Assembly: GCA_002310155.1 (NCBI GenBank)
Contig: DBYF01000006.1
Span: 27,596-34,684 of the forward strand
Source: Mageeibacillus sp. UBA1193
Lineage (GTDB): Bacteria; Bacillota; Clostridia; Saccharofermentanales; Saccharofermentanaceae
DNA length: 7,089 bases
Direction of reading: 5' to 3'
Position 1 is the first letter of the stretch, and each line of letters begins with the position of its first letter. The notes below the pieces were generated by a model. It ran no database searches, was not told the origin of the DNA, and was given only the letters and a program-made list of their open reading frames with translations. A program made the position numbers and the translations under genes. This document shows, piece by piece, positions 3,547 to 7,089 of the stretch.

Positions 3547-6357
3547 TCACTCTCCAAATTTGAAATCGTCAAGGCTCTTATCGTAAGTGATCGTGAGCTT
3601 CTTCAGTTTCAATCCGCGCTTTCCGAAGTGCAGACGGAAGATACTGTGCTTGTTCAGAAGCACCATCTGGCTCTCGATCTCCACTTCATGTCCTTCTGTG
3701 CCGGTAAATGCCAGAACGTTCATCGGAATACTGGTGTAGTACACCGTGACCGGGATCTGCGCCAGTGAGGAAAGATCCGAAGATGCTGTCGCCACGCACT
3801 TATATACGCCAGGGACGTCACAGGTCACACCGAAGACGAAGTCCTTGCTTTCAGAGGTATCCACGTCTACCTCGATGACCGGATCCTTGCTGATATCGTA
3901 GTATACGTCCACCTTCGCTTCGATCGTGTCATCCGCGAACGGGCAGTCGATATGCTTCACGGTCGGCTTGTCACCCATGACCGCATCCATCGCAGGTGTA
4001 TTCATCGCGAATCTCAGGATGTTTGCTGCATTTCTCTGAAGCTCCGCTCTGGTTACCAGATCGGTCCTTCCGTTCTTCAGATTCTCGAGAATATCTGTCG
4101 CGTCAAGCGCCTCTTTTTCTACGTGAGAGCAGACCATATAGACGTCGCACTGTGCTCTCGCCATAACAGAGTGCGCACGCAGATTGTGATCGAACGGATT
4201 CTCCGGAATACCATCGATAAACGCCCACCAGTCGGTCATCAGAAGACCCGTGTATCCCCACTGGTCATGCAGGATGATCGTATTAAGCTCGTAATTGGCG
4301 GTTCCGAAAGTGCCGTTGATCATGTTATACACGGACATGACAGATCTGGCCTTGCCTTCCTTGATCGCGATCTCAAATCCCTTGAGATAGATCTCGCGGA
4401 GCGCTCTTTCCGATACGACGGAGTCCATGCAGCGGCGGTTCGTCTCTCGGTTATTGGCGCAGAAGTGCTTGATCGTACCCGTGACGCCGTGCTTCTCCAT
4501 ACCGCGGATCTGCGCAGACGCGATGCGTCCCGTAAGGAGCGGATCCTCCGAGAAATACTCGAAGTTTCTGCCGTTCAGCGGATGTCTGTGGATATTGATA
4601 CCGGGACCTAAGATAACGTCAACTTCGTTGCTGACCATCTCGATGCCGAACCAGGTAAAGAGTTCTTCGTTCAGTTCCTCGTTAAAAGAACATGCCAGGC
4701 ATGTGCCGTTCGGGATCGCAAATGCCTTCTTACCACTGTCGATACGCATACCGGACGGGCCGTCATCACAGCAGAGCGTCGGAATGCCCATCGCGCGGAG
4801 CTCTTTGGAAACACCGCCATAAGCGGCCGCGGTACCTGTCGTGACCTTCGGGCTGCTCATTCCCTCACCACGGATAATGAGCGAGAGATCCTCGTCTGTG
4901 AGCTGGGCAATAAACTCTTCAAGCGACTTCTTGCCAAGCTTAACGTCCGCGAGCTTGATGCCCTGATCACCTGTCTGAGAGATCTCCTTCGGAAGTCTTT
5001 CCATACGTGTATCCAGATGGTCGATAACACGGAGCGGAGTAGCCTCATACTTCTCCGTCGGAAGTCCATTGGCACCGGTCTCACCGGCCACCAGACGGTC
5101 AAATGCCTGAAGCGGCTTGAACGCGGATTCCAGTTCTTCGAGCATCGTATCTTCCGCGATCTCGATGGATCCTACCTTCTCGTTATCCGCGACATTTTCG
5201 CCGGCATAGAAGCTGTATTCGCCCTTCGGAAGTACCCATCCGGTCTTTCCGAGAAGTCTTCCGTCGTCATCAAAAGCACTGTATCTCGAGCTGCCGGCTG
5301 ACAGTATCAGTTCCTGCTCCTGTCCGGGCTCAAGTTCCTTCGTCTTGGCAAAGTCTACGAGCACGCGAGCGGGCATCGAGAGCTTGCTTTCCGGCGCCTC
5401 GGCAAAGAGCATCACGGTCTTTTTACCACGATATTCTCCGACGTTCTTCACGCGCACCTTTACGGATACATCTGTTCCGTTTGCGGTAAATCCGGATGTC
5501 GTGATCTCAAACATCGTATAGGACAGACCGAAGCCAAACGGGTACAGGACCTTCTCCGGCGCAAAAGTGCTGAAATAGCGGTATCCGACGAAGATATCCT
5601 CTGCATAGAAATCCTTGGAAACATCGTCTCCGCCGAAGTTGGAAGACGACGGATAATCAGAAAGATCCCGAGCGATCGTATCCGTCAGGGATCCAGAAGG
5701 AACGGCCTTACCCGTCACGATATTCGCGACTGCAGTACCGCCGATCATGCCGGCCTGCCATACATAGACGACAGCTGCCGGATCATACTTCTCCACAAAA
5801 GACATGTCGATGATGTTGCCGACATTCAGAAGAACGATCGTCTTCTCAAAGGCAGCGCAAACCTTCTTCAGCATCTCTTCTTCGCCGTCGCTTAAGAAGA
5901 AAGCCCCCTTCTGTGCGGTGTTATCTCGGTCTTCTCCTGCAGTTCTCGCGATGACCAGGATCGCTACGTCGTTTCTGTCTGCGGCCGCTTTTACCACGTC
6001 ATCCGAAAGAGGCATCTCGGGCTGTGACCAGTTCTCCTGTCCCCAGCCAAGTCCCGGATCTACCGGATTGTCGATTTCCCAGTCGTCATAGATCTTCACG
6101 AGATCCTCATCGACAGTCAGTCCTTCCGCGTTCTGAAGGCCCTCGAGGATCGAGACTACATGCTTCACGTTGACCATACCGCCAGAGCCTGTACCGCTCT
6201 TATAGTAGTTCCGCTGCATGCGTCCGAAGACAGCAACCTTTGAACCGGCAGATACCGGCAGAGCCGCGCGGTCATTCTTCAGAAGAACAGATCCTTCTTC
6301 CGCGATCGCGATCGCGGTATCAGTATATTTATTCCAGTCGAGTATATATTCAGGCAT
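3547..6357 (-). CDS. GH3 glycosidase (beta-glucosidase/beta-xylosidase type) with permuted domain order
   Basis: This 936-residue retaining glycosidase would release non-reducing-end beta-linked glucose or xylose from oligosaccharides. The domain order is reversed relative to ordinary GH3. The alpha/beta sandwich comes first (about 10-260; EEGSVLLKND near 20 is its usual opening; Glu142 in TAGEDRDN is the likely acid/base). The fibronectin-III-like domain follows (about 270-400, starting at YPFGFGLSYTMFEI). The TIM barrel is about 480-790: substrate-binding DDGPSGMR at 531-538, GRNFEYFSEDP at 597-606, KHF at 630-632, and nucleophile Asp709 in MTDWW. A final beta-rich stretch of about 110 residues (827-936) is not recognised. 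The same permuted order is known from Ruminococcus albus and Butyrivibrio beta-glucosidases. With no signal peptide it is probably cytoplasmic. The ATG has GGAGG (6367-6363) 5 nt upstream. The gene is monocistronic by position, with terminators on both sides. Confidence 0.94.
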   Translation of the reverse strand: MPEYILDWNKYTDTAIAIAEEGSVLLKNDRAALPVSAGSKVAVFGRMQRNYYKSGTGSGGMVNVKHVVSILEGLQNAEGLTVDEDLVKIYDDWEIDNPVDPGLGWGQENWSQPEMPLSDDVVKAAADRNDVAILVIARTAGEDRDNTAQKGAFFLSDGEEEMLKKVCAAFEKTIVLLNVGNIIDMSFVEKYDPAAVVYVWQAGMIGGTAVANIVTGKAVPSGSLTDTIARDLSDYPSSSNFGGDDVSKDFYAEDIFVGYRYFSTFAPEKVLYPFGFGLSYTMFEITTSGFTANGTDVSVKVRVKNVGEYRGKKTVMLFAEAPESKLSMPARVLVDFAKTKELEPGQEQELILSAGSSRYSAFDDDGRLLGKTGWVLPKGEYSFYAGENVADNEKVGSIEIAEDTMLEELESAFKPLQAFDRLVAGETGANGLPTEKYEATPLRVIDHLDTRMERLPKEISQTGDQGIKLADVKLGKKSLEEFIAQLTDEDLSLIIRGEGMSSPKVTTGTAAAYGGVSKELRAMGIPTLCCDDGPSGMRIDSGKKAFAIPNGTCLACSFNEELNEELFTWFGIEMVSNEVDVILGPGINIHRHPLNGRNFEYFSEDPLLTGRIASAQIRGMEKHGVTGTIKHFCANNRETNRRCMDSVVSERALREIYLKGFEIAIKEGKARSVMSVYNMINGTFGTANYELNTIILHDQWGYTGLLMTDWWAFIDGIPENPFDHNLRAHSVMARAQCDVYMVCSHVEKEALDATDILENLKNGRTDLVTRAELQRNAANILRFAMNTPAMDAVMGDKPTVKHIDCPFADDTIEAKVDVYYDISKDPVIEVDVDTSESKDFVFGVTCDVPGVYKCVATASSDLSSLAQIPVTVYYTSIPMNVLAFTGTEGHEVEIESQMVLLNKHSIFRLHFGKRGLKLKKLTITYDKSLDDFKFGE

Positions 6358-6496
6358 AGAAACCTCCGAAAAAATCCGAAATCTAAGACCATTCTAACTC
6401 ATTACGGGCTTCGAGTTTTTAAACATTCTGTCAATTATTTGCAGTTCTGTGTCCTGATAATATAGCGCCGCGTACGAGTGCTTTTCGCAAGGCATG
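6358..6496 (-). other. Spacer between tuf terminator and GH3 start
   Basis: This non-coding stretch holds the GH3 ribosome binding site and presumably its promoter. A perfect TTGACA occurs on the minus strand at 6434-6429, but no -10 lies 16-18 nt downstream. The nearest -10-like word, TAGAAT (6396-6391), is 32 nt away. TATATT/TATTAT words near 6456-6464 lack a good -35. The promoter is therefore not assigned. No cre box could be recognised with confidence. Confidence 0.5.
6459..6487 (-). repeat. Short intergenic repeat words, copy 2
   Basis: On the minus strand CGAAAAGCACT (6487-6477) is followed by CGTACGCGG and then GCGCTATATT (6468-6459). Both words also occur at 3261-3281 on the plus strand, with their order swapped. 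This copy lies between the tuf terminator and the GH3 gene. Confidence 0.4.
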
Positions 6497-6530
6497 AAAA
6501 AAGAGCTCCGGGATAAATCCCGAAGCTCTT
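6497..6530 (-). terminator. Intrinsic terminator of tuf
   Basis: A 13-bp stem (6501-6513 with 6518-6530) encloses a 4-nt loop. One position pairs as G-U in the minus-strand RNA but would be a C-A mismatch on the plus strand. It ends in a run of six U residues on the minus strand. It starts 35 nt after the tuf stop codon and its orientation is right for that gene. Confidence 0.93.
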
Positions 6531-6564
6531 TTGATTCAACTTGTTAAATCTACTTAAATCGATA

Positions 6565-7089
6565 TTACTCGATGATTGTAGCAACAGTACCAGCACCAAC
6601 TGTACGGCCACCCTCACGGATAGCGAACTTGAGGCCCTGCTCCATAGCGATAGGAGTGATGAGCTCAACAGTGATGGTTACGTGGTCACCAGGCATGCAC
6701 ATTTCTGTGCCTTCCGGAAGGTGAGCAACACCGGTAACGTCTGTTGTTCTGAAGTAGAACTGCGGACGATAACCATTGAAGAAAGGCTTATGACGGCCAC
6801 CTTCGTCGTGTGTCAGAACGTAAACTTGACCTGTGAACTTTGTGTGAGGTGTGATTGTACCCGGCTTAGCCAGAACCTGACCACGCTCAACTTCCTTACG
6901 GTCGATACCACGGAGGAGAGCACCGATGTTATCACCAGCCTCAGCCTGATCGAGGAGCTTGTGGAACATCTCAACACCAGTGATTGTTGTGCCCTTCGGC
7001 TCATCCTGGAGACCAACGATCTCAGCAGCGTCACCAACTTTGATGATACCACGCTCGAGACGGCCAGTAGCAACTGTACCACGACCTGT
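6565..7089 (-). CDS. tuf: Elongation factor Tu, C-terminal part (5' end cut by window edge)
   Basis: The visible 174 residues cover most of domain 2 and all of domain 3 of EF-Tu, the GTPase that delivers aminoacyl-tRNA to the ribosome. The frame enters from the right edge at TGRGTVATGRLERG, a hallmark of domain 2. It continues through GVEMFHKLLDQAEAGDNIG, KPGTITPH, YRPQFYFRTTDVTG and MPGDHVTITVELI, then ends IREGGRTVGAGTVATIIE, the normal C-terminus. The GTP-binding domain lies outside the window. No disruption is seen. The gene is followed by a strong terminator and then an unrelated glycosidase gene, so it is probably the last gene of its unit. The ATG seen in frame at 6969 is an internal methionine, not the start. 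Confidence 0.98.
   Translation of the reverse strand, partial: TGRGTVATGRLERGIIKVGDAAEIVGLQDEPKGTTITGVEMFHKLLDQAEAGDNIGALLRGIDRKEVERGQVLAKPGTITPHTKFTGQVYVLTHDEGGRHKPFFNGYRPQFYFRTTDVTGVAHLPEGTEMCMPGDHVTITVELITPIAMEQGLKFAIREGGRTVGAGTVATIIE

Noticed and set aside
3952..4611. Plus-strand open frame (219 codons) inside GH3
   Set aside because: It lies wholly opposite the GH3 barrel domain, which has intact catalytic motifs. The composition is that of an antisense frame.
6300..6317. Perfect 18-bp palindrome CCGCGATCGCGATCGCGG
   Set aside because: It is inside GH3 and is produced by the repeated codons for Ile-Ala-Ile-Ala-Glu. There is no second copy and no reason to call it a binding site.
6391..6434. 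TTGACA and TAGAAT upstream of GH3 as a promoter
   Set aside because: The spacing is 32 nt, far from the 16-18 nt needed, and no other -10 fits the TTGACA.
6435..6668. Minus-strand open frame (77 codons) overlapping the tuf end
   Set aside because: It is out of frame with tuf, runs through the terminator, and has low-complexity Ser/Leu content typical of a shadow frame.

Overview
All six genes lie on the minus strand, so in transcription order the window reads from its right edge to its left: tuf (cut by the right edge), a 936-residue GH3 glycosidase, an MFS transporter, mntP, a 323-residue GH43 glycosidase, and a Nudix hydrolase (cut by the left edge). The EF-Tu sequence, strong purine-rich ribosome binding sites, moderate GC content, U-tailed hairpin terminators and two signal-peptide-free plant-polysaccharide glycosidases all suggest an anaerobic clostridial Firmicute of gut or rumen type. 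Genus cannot be read from the window.

Layout. The 3' half of tuf (6565-7089) ends in a strong intrinsic terminator (6497-6530). A 138-nt spacer then leads to the GH3 gene (3547-6357), which has its own strong terminator (3459-3489). Next come a roughly 230-nt non-coding leader and the MFS gene (2089-3213). mntP (1457-2041) and GH43 (434-1405) follow with short gaps (47 and 51 nt) and no terminator between them, although each gap holds promoter-like sequence. A weaker hairpin (383-406) separates GH43 from the Nudix gene (1-353).

How the genes may work together. The two glycosidases look cytoplasmic and would finish degradation of imported beta-linked gluco- or xylo-oligosaccharides: GH3 removes non-reducing-end sugars and GH43 removes xylose or arabinose. 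They are in separate transcription units, and no sugar importer or regulator is present. The MFS protein resembles exporters rather than sugar symporters, and MntP exports manganese. Any link between these two and the glycosidases is only positional.

Most interesting features. (1) The MFS leader can be drawn as a three-way junction whose two unpaired strands each carry CCAAAGGG. It is followed by a CCTT-type anti-Shine-Dalgarno segment that pairs 6/6 with the MFS ribosome binding site, which would make it a candidate translational riboswitch. (2) The GH3 enzyme is circularly permuted, with the sandwich domain before the barrel. (3) The MFS protein stops after what looks like its eleventh membrane segment. 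(4) Two short words recur, in permuted order and opposite orientation, in two intergenic regions.
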